From: Mycobacterium sp. 236(2023)
GTDB lineage: Bacteria > Actinomycetota > Actinomycetes > Mycobacteriales > Mycobacteriaceae
Length of the DNA stretch: 64,000 bases
Reading direction: 5' to 3'
NCBI RefSeq assembly: GCF_029623955.1
Contig: NZ_JARSBP010000002.1
Coordinates: forward strand, 1,550,001-1,614,000
Below the pieces are notes generated by a model that saw nothing but the letters and a program-made list of their open reading frames with translations, was not told the origin of the DNA and did not search any database. Below, piece by piece: positions 27,721-35,026 of the stretch. Position 1 is the first letter of the stretch. Each line of letters begins with the position of its first letter. Position numbers and translations under genes: made by a program.

Positions 27721-28899
27721 TCACCTGATCGTTTCGTCGGGCACGTCGTAGCGCTGCTGGTAGGCGCGCACCTGCTCGCGCACCTCGCCGGCGTCGAGCC
27801 CCGTGTCGGCCCATTGGTATCGGCTGCCGCCGTGATCTCCGGGGTGGGCGGCGAGGTGGTCGCGCATCCGCTGTTCGGCAACCGGCGACAGCTCGCGACC
27901 CAGTCGGGCGTAGAGGGTCCGGATCGTCTCGAACGGGTCGCGCATGAAGTCGCCAAAGTGCACGTCGACCACCTGGTCCTCGGCCAGCACTCCGGAATCC
28001 CGCAACTTCATCCCGTATTCGAGGCCGACGACGATCTGCTCACGGGACTGGGCCGCGCAGTCGGGTATGGAGGACTCGTCGGATGCCATCCGCCGGAGGT
28101 GGTGGATCAGCGCGCTGATCGACGAGATCACGTTCAGCGGGTCCCGATGCGTCTGCACGATGAGCGCGTCGGGGTATTCGGCAAGCAGCGCGTCGAGCTG
28201 CCACAAATGTGCCGGCGACTTCAGCAGCCACTGGCCGCCGACGCCGGACTGTAAGTGCTGCAGGAACATTCGATGGTAGCGGTAGGCCGGCCCGTGGTCG
28301 GCGTCGTACAGCAGCCAGCGGTAGTAGTCCGGCAGCCGGTATTGCGTGGGGAAGATCATGGAGCAGAACTCGCCGGAGAACATGCGCACGCACTCCTGGC
28401 CGACCAGTGCCCCCATCGGGTGGTGCGTGAGCAGGCCGGGGACGATCTGCTCGGACATCTCCAGGGCGGCCTGAGTCTGCGCGATCCGGGGGTCGGTGTC
28501 GTAGGTCTCGGGTGCGGGCACGGGGAACGGATTGTCGACCTCCCACGTCAGTGGCGGACGCAACTCGGGGTCCTGGGCGAGCAGGTCGAACAGGATCGTC
28601 GTACCGGTGCGCGGCTGGCCGACGATGAAGATGGGCCGTTCGACGGGTGCCTTGCCGATCTCCGGGTGGCTCCTGCCCCAGTCGACGATCTGCAGCCTGC
28701 TGGTCAGGGCGCGATGGAGGTCCATCACCGCGATCTCGACGCCGATTGCGTTGAGCCGCGCCTGCGGCGATGCCAGCCCGTCGCACACACGCTGCAATCC
28801 GTCGCGCCACGTGTCGGTGTCGCCGAAGTCGTCGAGACCGACCGCCTCGCAGGCCTGCTCGACGAGCACGTCGGGTCGGAATCGGTCGGCGCTCATCAT
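27721..28899 (-). CDS. Sulfotransferase-family protein
   Basis: This 392-residue protein carries the PAPS-binding loop RPIFIVGQPRTGTTILFDLL and, later, the 3'-phosphate motif VQTHRDPLNVISSISALI, both typical of the mycobacterial Stf-like sulfotransferase family. It would transfer sulfate from PAPS to a lipid or other hydroxyl, probably in the cytoplasm. ATG 28899 overlaps the stop of the upstream DUF1214 gene as ATGA, so translation is coupled; a second ATG follows immediately. Both genes are likely controlled by the divergent TetR regulator. Confidence 0.9.
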   Translation of the reverse strand: MMSADRFRPDVLVEQACEAVGLDDFGDTDTWRDGLQRVCDGLASPQARLNAIGVEIAVMDLHRALTSRLQIVDWGRSHPEIGKAPVERPIFIVGQPRTGTTILFDLLAQDPELRPPLTWEVDNPFPVPAPETYDTDPRIAQTQAALEMSEQIVPGLLTHHPMGALVGQECVRMFSGEFCSMIFPTQYRLPDYYRWLLYDADHGPAYRYHRMFLQHLQSGVGGQWLLKSPAHLWQLDALLAEYPDALIVQTHRDPLNVISSISALIHHLRRMASDESSIPDCAAQSREQIVVGLEYGMKLRDSGVLAEDQVVDVHFGDFMRDPFETIRTLYARLGRELSPVAEQRMRDHLAAHPGDHGGSRYQWADTGLDAGEVREQVRAYQQRYDVPDETIR

Positions 28900-29993
28900 G
28901 CGGGCCCGCGGACGACGGTGCTGCGCAGCTCGGGCGCCTCGGGCTTGTCGAGCCACCGCACCACGACGAACCCACGGCGCCGACCACCGGTGTCGAGCCA
29001 ATGCCCATGACCGAAGTCGTTGGCGCCGACGGCGATTCGCACGAGCCCGTCATCGCCGGGGGTGACACCTTTGTTGGTCACCGAGCTGTGCCGGTGGCGT
29101 GGCTCGAGGCATTCGTGCCACACGCTTTCGAGGGTGACGTTCCAGTACCGGGTGTCGGGGGGAGGGAACTCGAGGACCAGGGATTCGTCGGGCTCCAGCG
29201 CGAACGACCCGATCATGTACAGGTTGTCCGGTGTGGTGTCGGCGCTGCCGAGGTCTGCCGCCTGCGCTGTGGTGAGGACGTTGGGCTCGGTCAGCATCTC
29301 GGGTTTGACGGTGCGGTGCAACGTGGTCAGCTTGACGATCGTCCACGCCATCGCGGTGAACGCCTCGGCCATCGCGGAGTCTGAAACCGGTTGCAGCGGT
29401 TCGGCGTCGAGGCAATCGATGCGCATCGTGGCCGGCAGTTCGATGGCGAAGTCGCCGACGTACTCGCGGACCACGATCGACGACGCGTCCTCGGGGACCT
29501 GCAGCCACTGCGCACTCCCGAGGACGTCGGGCGGCGGTTCGACTGCCGACACCAGGAACTCGAAAGTCCCTCGGGTGCAGTCAAGTTCGCTGTCGCCGAG
29601 GTACTTGGCCATCCGGCGTGGGGTCAGCCCGGTGCCCGCGAGGATCTGGAAGCCGAGATAGGCGGTGTCACCGCGGGTTCCGGTGACCCGGTAGGTCCGA
29701 TCACCGCGGATCATGGCCAGCAGGTACCGGCCATCCGGGTTGGGGCCGCCGATCAGTCGGTTCTCGGTGCACATGTCGAAGAAGCGGGGGCGCTGCGGGT
29801 CGGCCTCCACCGTCATCTCGGTGCAGAGCGCGGCGGTCTTGGCGAGGACGCCCAGGCCCTCCAGGAGCTCGCGCTCGCTCGTCGCGTCCTCGATGACGGT
29901 TTTGGTGATGTCGGCCAGCATCTGCTGGACGAAGCGCCACGATTCCAAGCTTGCCGGGGCTATGTCATTGCCATCCGCATTCACGTGAGACAT
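28896..29993 (-). CDS. DUF1214 domain protein
   Basis: This 365-residue protein ends in a DUF1214 domain (FALEPDESLVLEFPPPDTRYWNVTLESVW, GHGHWLDTGGRRRGFVVVRW). Such proteins are frequent in mycobacteria beside lipid or steroid genes; no biochemical role is established. It is the first gene of a two-gene operon with the sulfotransferase and divides from the TetR gene with only nine bases between the two start codons. The start could also be GTG four codons further in. Confidence 0.85.
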   Translation of the reverse strand: MSHVNADGNDIAPASLESWRFVQQMLADITKTVIEDATSERELLEGLGVLAKTAALCTEMTVEADPQRPRFFDMCTENRLIGGPNPDGRYLLAMIRGDRTYRVTGTRGDTAYLGFQILAGTGLTPRRMAKYLGDSELDCTRGTFEFLVSAVEPPPDVLGSAQWLQVPEDASSIVVREYVGDFAIELPATMRIDCLDAEPLQPVSDSAMAEAFTAMAWTIVKLTTLHRTVKPEMLTEPNVLTTAQAADLGSADTTPDNLYMIGSFALEPDESLVLEFPPPDTRYWNVTLESVWHECLEPRHRHSSVTNKGVTPGDDGLVRIAVGANDFGHGHWLDTGGRRRGFVVVRWLDKPEAPELRSTVVRGPA

Positions 29994-30017
29994 AGTCTCA
30001 TCATGGACGTAGTCTCA
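29986..30017. promoter_or_regulatory. TetR operator overlapping both divergent start codons
   Basis: TGAGAC-ATA-GTCTCA is a perfect inverted repeat at 29986-30000 and covers the DUF1214 start codon (29991-29993). A third half-site GTCTCA lies at 30012-30017 inside the first TetR codons. CATAGT at 29991-29996 is also placed as a -10 six bases before the TetR ATG. Such a site would let TetR repress both its own gene and the DUF1214 operon. Confidence 0.7.
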
Positions 30018-30605
30018 GCAGGGAAATCGCGAGAAAGTCTGACGGTCCGCAAGCAGCGCGCGACCAAAGCGCGCATCGCCGCGGCCGCCGCCCAGGCTGT
30101 CGTCGATCACGGTCTGGCCGGCGCGACAATCGAGCACATCGCAGCCGGCGCCGAGGTCGGCCGCGCCACGTTCTTCCGGTACTTCAGCGCCAAGGAAGAC
30201 GCCGTCGCCGAAGGCATGACGACCCGCTGGCTGGACGCCATCACCGCGGCGATCGCCGTGCAGCCACCCGACCTGCCCGCACACGCGGCCGTGGTCGCGG
30301 CCTATGAGAGCCTCGGCGACGGCTTCGACACGATCAGCGACGAGGTGCGTGAGCTTGCCGCCCTGACGCGGTCATCCCCGGTGTTCAGCGCCTGGACGCT
30401 GCAGATCTATCTGCGCTACGAAGCCGCCATCGCCGACCTGGTGAGCCCACGGATCGCAGACCTGGCGCCCGACGATCCGCGGCCGAGGATGCTCGGGGCG
30501 GCCGCCATGGCGGCGGTGCGCATCGCCCTCGACGACTGGCTGATCCACGGCGGCTCACTACCCGAGCGGGTGCGCTCCGCGCTGGGTGCGATACAGGTGG
30601 CTTAG
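30003..30605 (+). CDS. TetR-family transcriptional regulator
   Basis: This 200-residue protein has the TetR DNA-binding domain at residues about 15-65: TKARIAAAAAQAVVDHGLAG, TIEHIAAGAEVGRATFFRYF and SAKEDAVAEG. The C-terminal part is the helical ligand-binding domain. It is divergent from the DUF1214-sulfotransferase operon, with a palindromic site across the gap, so it most likely represses that operon and itself. The ligand is unknown, presumably a hydrophobic compound related to the sulfotransferase substrate. Confidence 0.93.
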   Translation: MDVVSAGKSRESLTVRKQRATKARIAAAAAQAVVDHGLAGATIEHIAAGAEVGRATFFRYFSAKEDAVAEGMTTRWLDAITAAIAVQPPDLPAHAAVVAAYESLGDGFDTISDEVRELAALTRSSPVFSAWTLQIYLRYEAAIADLVSPRIADLAPDDPRPRMLGAAAMAAVRIALDDWLIHGGSLPERVRSALGAIQVA

Positions 30606-30681
30606 TCGTCGAGACTGAATCCATGCAGGCTGCTACTCGAACTTTCGCTGCACAGCTTCAGTTTCGGCGCCAGGAACCCGC

Positions 30682-31068
30682 CTAGCGGGGGTCGAGCACT
30701 GCGAAGCTCAGCGTCGCTCGGGCGGCGAGCCGATTCCGGGAGACGTCGGTGACGTCGACGGCGATGATCGACAGCCGCCGTCCGGCGCGCACGACGGTGG
30801 CCTCCGCCCGTGCCGGGCCTTCGAGGACGGGCGCCAGGAAGTGGATCGTCATGTCGGCGGTCGTGACGTCCTGCCCCGGCCCGACGTGGCGGTCGGCGAG
30901 CCGGCCCGCGGCGATGTCGATCAGCGTCGCGACCAGACCGCCCTGCAGCGCCCCGCGCCGATTGACCAGATTCGGCTGGTTGTCCAGCTCGATGACCAGG
31001 CGCTCGTCGGTGTCCTCGACGTCGCGGAAGTTCATCTGGGCGAACAAATGGCCCGGGGTGACCTGCAT
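30682..31068 (-). CDS. PaaI-type hotdog thioesterase
   Basis: This 128-residue protein has the single-hotdog pattern of PaaI thioesterases: NRRGALQGGLVATLIDIAAG (central helix with the active-site region) and TADMTIHFLAPVLEGPARAEATVVRAGRRL. The predicted role is hydrolysis of an acyl-CoA thioester. Length is normal. It is divergent from the methionine aminopeptidase gene, with 22 bases between start codons, so promoters overlap. The substrate cannot be told. Confidence 0.88.
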   Translation of the reverse strand: MQVTPGHLFAQMNFRDVEDTDERLVIELDNQPNLVNRRGALQGGLVATLIDIAAGRLADRHVGPGQDVTTADMTIHFLAPVLEGPARAEATVVRAGRRLSIIAVDVTDVSRNRLAARATLSFAVLDPR

Positions 31069-31078
31069 GGCGGAACGC

Positions 31079-31084
31079 TAGCAT
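31079..31084 (+). promoter_or_regulatory. -10 element for a leaderless map transcript
   Basis: TAGCAT ends six bases before ATG 31091. No Shine-Dalgarno sequence lies between them. Confidence 0.5.
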
Positions 31085-31090
31085 TGCTGC

Positions 31091-31948
31091 ATGTCTCTAC
31101 GGACCGCCCTCCGGCCCGGCACGGTGTCGCCGATGCTGTCGGTGCCCAAGTCGATCGAGCGCCCCGAGTACGTGGGCAAGAAGACCGCCCGCGAAGGCAG
31201 CGAACCGTGGGTGCAAACCCCCGAGGTGATCGAGAAGATGCGGGTCGCCGGCCGCATCGCCGCCGGCGCGCTCGCCGAGGCGGGTAAGGCCGTCGCGCCG
31301 GGGGTGACCACCGACCGGCTCGACCGGATCGCCCACGACTACATGGTCGACCACGGCGCCTATCCATCGACGTTGGGTTACAAGGGTTTCCCGAAGTCGT
31401 GCTGCACGTCGCTGAACGAGATCATCTGCCACGGCATTCCGGATTCGACGGTCGTCGAGGACGGCGACATCGTCAACATCGACGTCACCGCCTACATCGA
31501 CGGCGTCCACGGCGACACTAACGCCACCTTCCTGGCCGGCGACGTGTCCGAGGAGCACCGGCTTCTCGTGGAGCGCACCCACGAGGCCACCATGCGCGCC
31601 ATCAAGGCCGTCAAGCCGGGCCGTGCCCTCTCGGTCGTCGGCCGTGTCATCGAAGCGTACGCAAATCGCTTCGGCTACAACGTCGTTCGTGATTTCACCG
31701 GCCATGGCATCGGCACCACCTTTCACAACGGATTGGTGGTCCTGCACTATGACCAGCCGTCGGTCGAGACGGTGCTCGAACCGGGGATGACGTTCACGAT
31801 CGAGCCGATGATCAACCTGGGCGCCCTGGACTATGAGATCTGGGACGACGACTGGACGGTCGCCACCAAGGACAAGAAGTGGACCGCGCAGTTCGAGCAC
31901 ACCCTCGTCGTCACCGATGCGGGTGCTGAGATCCTGACCGAGCTCTGA
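31091..31948 (+). CDS. map: Methionine aminopeptidase, type Ic
   Basis: This 285-residue enzyme removes the N-terminal methionine from new proteins. The roughly 40-residue N-terminal extension with [19 protein letters not shown] is the mark of the type Ic enzyme (MapB, Rv2861c). Metal ligands are visible in [23 protein letters not shown] (two Asp), [11 protein letters not shown] (His) and FTIEPMIN and QFEHTLVVT (two Glu). Its transcript appears to be leaderless. It lies at its usual place upstream of glnA4, but with about 6.8 kb of other genes between. Confidence 0.96.
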   Translation: MSLRTALRPGTVSPMLSVPKSIERPEYVGKKTAREGSEPWVQTPEVIEKMRVAGRIAAGALAEAGKAVAPGVTTDRLDRIAHDYMVDHGAYPSTLGYKGFPKSCCTSLNEIICHGIPDSTVVEDGDIVNIDVTAYIDGVHGDTNATFLAGDVSEEHRLLVERTHEATMRAIKAVKPGRALSVVGRVIEAYANRFGYNVVRDFTGHGIGTTFHNGLVVLHYDQPSVETVLEPGMTFTIEPMINLGALDYEIWDDDWTVATKDKKWTAQFEHTLVVTDAGAEILTEL

Positions 31949-31956
31949 TCGCTCGG

Positions 31957-31962
31957 TAGCCT
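31957..31962 (+). promoter_or_regulatory. -10 element for a leaderless lipoprotein transcript
   Basis: TAGCCT ends six bases before ATG 31969. The intervening GAGGCC could also serve as a poor Shine-Dalgarno sequence, but it touches the ATG. Confidence 0.45.
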
Positions 31963-31968
31963 GAGGCC

Positions 31969-32625
31969 ATGATCCGGCTGCTCGTCCTGGCGATGACGGG
32001 CTTACTACTCGCCGGATGCGGACCGACGATCACCGGCAGCCCGACGTGGCCGGGTGCGCGGCTGGACAGGGCGGTGCTGACGCAGGCCGACTTCCCGCCG
32101 GGGGTGCGCTTCGAGCGCATCAACCGCGATCCGGGTCAAGGTGACAACGCGGGCGCCCCGCCGCCGATGCTGTCGATGCCGGAGGGCTGCACCGATGGGC
32201 TGACGCGCGACATCGCGAGCTCGGCAGAGCGGGGTCCCGGCAGCGCCGTCGAATACGTCGCCGCCTACGACGGAGCCCGGATGGTGCTCACCGTGCTGTC
32301 GTGGCGGCTCGATCTCGACCAATTGGCGGCCACCGCGCAGCGGTGTGCCGAGTACCGGACGTTCTTCGACGAGGCGGACCCGGGAATCGCGATGACGACG
32401 ACGCCGGTGCCGGTTTCCCGCGACGAGGCGCTGGTCTATCAGCAGACGATGCACTTGACGGGCGACGAGAACAGCGTCTACTTCTCGTTCGAGAACGTTG
32501 GAGACATGGCTGTGTTCGGCATCGCATTCCCGACACCAGACCCGTCGATATCGGTCAAAGGCACGCTGCCGCAAACCTTTCTGGACATCACCGCTAAACA
32601 AGCTGAACGCGCACTGGCTGCCTGA
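31969..32625 (+). CDS. Putative lipoprotein of unknown function
   Basis: This 218-residue protein begins with a lipoprotein signal peptide MIRLLVLAMTGLLLAGCG (lipobox LAGC, Cys17). The mature part contains two Cys (EGCTDGL, AQRCAEYRTFF) that may form a disulfide and a sensor-like alpha/beta pattern (SAVEYVAAYDGARMVLTVLS, ENSVYFSFENVGDMAVFGIAF) resembling the LpqN/LpqT or DUF5642 type of mycobacterial lipoproteins. It is predicted to sit on the outer face of the plasma membrane. Function is unknown. Confidence 0.85.
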   Translation: MIRLLVLAMTGLLLAGCGPTITGSPTWPGARLDRAVLTQADFPPGVRFERINRDPGQGDNAGAPPPMLSMPEGCTDGLTRDIASSAERGPGSAVEYVAAYDGARMVLTVLSWRLDLDQLAATAQRCAEYRTFFDEADPGIAMTTTPVPVSRDEALVYQQTMHLTGDENSVYFSFENVGDMAVFGIAFPTPDPSISVKGTLPQTFLDITAKQAERALAA

Positions 32626-32676
32626 CGCCTTCGGTGAACAGCGTGAAAAGACCCGCGCCGACTCGGCCGGTCCCTG

Positions 32677-32682
32677 TAGCGT
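32677..32682 (+). promoter_or_regulatory. -10 element for a leaderless hydrolase-like transcript
   Basis: TAGCGT ends six bases before ATG 32689. No Shine-Dalgarno sequence is present. Confidence 0.5.
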
Positions 32683-32688
32683 GGCGCA

Positions 32689-33252
32689 ATGCCCACTCCC
32701 ATGGTGACCGTTGACGGTTTCGGGGTGCCCGTCGAGGTCGCCGGTCCGGACAGAGGTTCCGTGGTGGTGTTGCTGGGCGCGGCACATCAGGCGCCCGCCG
32801 CCTACGAAGGGGTGTGCCAGCGGCTCCACACCGCGAATCTGAAAACCGTCGTGATCGGTCCCGAACCTCGCCTCACCGCCAAATCGGTGATCAGCATTCT
32901 CGACGGGCTGGAAGTCCGGTGGGCGCTGCTCGTCGGTGATCGGTTGGGCGGCGAGCTGGCGTGGGAGCTCGCCGCCACTCGCCTCGACCGGTTCATCGGT
33001 CTGGTCGTCATCGACCGCGGGCACCCGCGGGTGGCCGACCTCGCGGGTGCGATCCGCGACGAGGATTGTCCGCCAGTGGAGTTGAACACCACGGCTCTGG
33101 TCAGCACCAGCGCGGCCCGGGCTGTCGCCAAGGCCAGTCAGCGCTTCGTCTACGGCGAATACCGCATCGTCGATCTGCTGGGCCGGCGCAACGCGGCCGA
33201 CTCGACCGCGCAGCTGGCCGCCGAGATCGTGATGCGCACCAGCACCTGGTGA
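32689..33252 (+). CDS. Small alpha/beta-hydrolase-like protein with altered nucleophile elbow
   Basis: This 187-residue protein reads like a trimmed alpha/beta-hydrolase: VVVLLGAAHQAPAAYEGVCQRL (strand 3 and following helix), KTVVIGPEPRL, KSVISILDGLEVRWALLVGDRLGGELAWELA, RFIGLVVIDRGHP. The nucleophile elbow is GDRLGG, with Asp where serine is usual. That could be an aspartate nucleophile as in haloalkane dehalogenases or a dead enzyme; no clear catalytic His is seen near the C-terminus. The protein is much shorter than normal family members (250-300). Function cannot be assigned. Confidence 0.75.
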   Translation: MPTPMVTVDGFGVPVEVAGPDRGSVVVLLGAAHQAPAAYEGVCQRLHTANLKTVVIGPEPRLTAKSVISILDGLEVRWALLVGDRLGGELAWELAATRLDRFIGLVVIDRGHPRVADLAGAIRDEDCPPVELNTTALVSTSAARAVAKASQRFVYGEYRIVDLLGRRNAADSTAQLAAEIVMRTSTW

Positions 33253-33256
33253 CCAG

Positions 33257-35026
33257 CTAACCGCTGGGCGCCTCGTCGGGCGTCCAGGCCTGCGGCAGGC
33301 CGGGCTGGTTCGGGAACAGGAAGTCGACGAACGCTTTCGCGGTTGGCTGGGGTTCGTGGTTGGCCAGTCCGGGACGCTCGTTGGCTTCGATGAACACGTA
33401 GTCGGGTTTCGTGACGTCGGGGACGAGCAGGTCGATCCCGGTCACCGGAATGCCGATGGCCGCGGCGGCCGCGACCGCGACCCGGCACAGCTCCGGGTGC
33501 ACCGACGACGTGACGTCATGAATCGTGCCGCCCTGGTGCAGGTTCGCCGTCCGGCGCACCCGCAGCCGAACGCCTTCGTCGAGGACGTCGTTGAACGAGT
33601 ACCCGGCCTCTTTGACCGTCGTTTCGGTGACCACGTCCATCGGAATCCGTGATTCGCCGCCGGTGGCCGCCGCCCGCCTGCGGCTCTGCGACTCGATGAG
33701 CTCGCGGATGGTGTGCTTGCCGGTGCCGGTGACCTCGGCGGGCAGTCGCAGCGCGGCCGCGACGACCTTGCCGTCGATCACCACCAACCGCAGATCGTCA
33801 CCGTCGGCGCGCTCCTCGATCAGTACCTCGGGGTTCTGCTCTCGGGCCCGGGCCAACGCGGCGTCGAGTTCGTCGGCACCGTCGACACCGACGGTGATGC
33901 CCTTACCCTGCTCACCGCGGGTGGGCTTGACCACGACGTCGCCGACCTCGGCCAGGAACTCGTGGTCGGCATCGTCGTAGGTGGCGAGCCGCCCCTTGGG
34001 AACCGCGATGCCCGCCTCCGAGACGATGCGGCGCGTCAGCCGTTTGTCGTCACAGCGGGCCATCGCGACCGCGGAGGTGTACTCGGACAGGGATTCGCGG
34101 GTCACGACGCTGCGACCGCCGTGCGAGAGCTTCATCTCCCCGGCCTCGGCGTCGAGCACCTCGACCCAGATGCCGCGCCGCATCGCCTCATCGGCGATGA
34201 TCCGCGCGTACGGGTTGAGGTCGTCCACCGTCTCGGGCGGATGCGTGAACAACGGCTCGTTGATGGCGTTCTTCCGCTTGACCGCCATCACCGGCACGCG
34301 CGCGAAGCCCAGCTTCTCGTAGAGGCTGATGGCGGCCGCGTTGTCGTGCGCCACAGACAGATCCATGTAGGCGCGGTCGCGGTCGCGGTACAGCGCGGCG
34401 AGGCTGCGCGTGAGCGCAGCGCCCACCCCGGGCAGCGCCGCCGTCGGATCCACCGCCAGCGTCCACAGGCTCGAACCGTTCTCCGGGTCGGAGAACAGTG
34501 CCTCGTGGTCGACGCCGGTGACGGTGCCGAGGATGGCGCCGTCCTCGTCGCCGACCGCGACGAGATAGTCCACCGCCGGCTCATCGAGATGGTTGTCCCA
34601 GATGACGTCGGTGGGTGCCGGCACCATGCCGCACCGCATGTAGACGCGGTTCATCTGGTCGGCGTCGCCGCGGTTGACGAGCGTGCGGACGCTGAAGCCG
34701 AGAGGTGTGGGCACGGCTTCGTCGTCGTCGGTGAACCGCAGCCGGTAGGTGTGGCTGGGATCGATGAACAACTCGGCGGGGGCCTTCGACACCAGGACAT
34801 GGGGTTCGCGCGCGTACATGCAGATGTCCCGCCGCCCCTGTCCCTCCTGGCGAAGAACGTCGGCGAGTTTGGCGGGGTCGGCGAACGTCTGGCCGAAAAT
34901 CAGTCGGCCCCAACCGAGTTCGAGGACCACGTCGTCGGCCATCGCGTCGAGCACATCGGCGGTGGCCGCCTCGTGCAACGCGAGGGTGATGGCTTCGGGA
35001 TGATCGGCGGTGGGGTCGGCGGTCAT
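33257..35026 (-). CDS. ngg: N-acetylglutaminylglutamine synthetase (GNAT plus ATP-grasp)
   Basis: This 589-residue fusion has an N-terminal GNAT domain (SSLWTLAVDPTAALPGVGAA, AAISLYEKLGFARVPV) and a C-terminal ATP-grasp domain (VGDVVVKPTRGEQGKGITVG, EVLIEERADGDDLRLVVIDG, FIEANERPGLANH). This architecture defines the enzyme that joins and acetylates two glutamines to give N-acetylglutaminylglutamine, precursor of the osmolyte NAGGN described in Sinorhizobium meliloti. ATG 35026 overlaps the stop of asnO as ATGA, so both are one operon. An in-frame extension upstream runs inside asnO and is not used. Confidence 0.93.
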   Translation of the reverse strand: MTADPTADHPEAITLALHEAATADVLDAMADDVVLELGWGRLIFGQTFADPAKLADVLRQEGQGRRDICMYAREPHVLVSKAPAELFIDPSHTYRLRFTDDDEAVPTPLGFSVRTLVNRGDADQMNRVYMRCGMVPAPTDVIWDNHLDEPAVDYLVAVGDEDGAILGTVTGVDHEALFSDPENGSSLWTLAVDPTAALPGVGAALTRSLAALYRDRDRAYMDLSVAHDNAAAISLYEKLGFARVPVMAVKRKNAINEPLFTHPPETVDDLNPYARIIADEAMRRGIWVEVLDAEAGEMKLSHGGRSVVTRESLSEYTSAVAMARCDDKRLTRRIVSEAGIAVPKGRLATYDDADHEFLAEVGDVVVKPTRGEQGKGITVGVDGADELDAALARAREQNPEVLIEERADGDDLRLVVIDGKVVAAALRLPAEVTGTGKHTIRELIESQSRRRAAATGGESRIPMDVVTETTVKEAGYSFNDVLDEGVRLRVRRTANLHQGGTIHDVTSSVHPELCRVAVAAAAAIGIPVTGIDLLVPDVTKPDYVFIEANERPGLANHEPQPTAKAFVDFLFPNQPGLPQAWTPDEAPSG

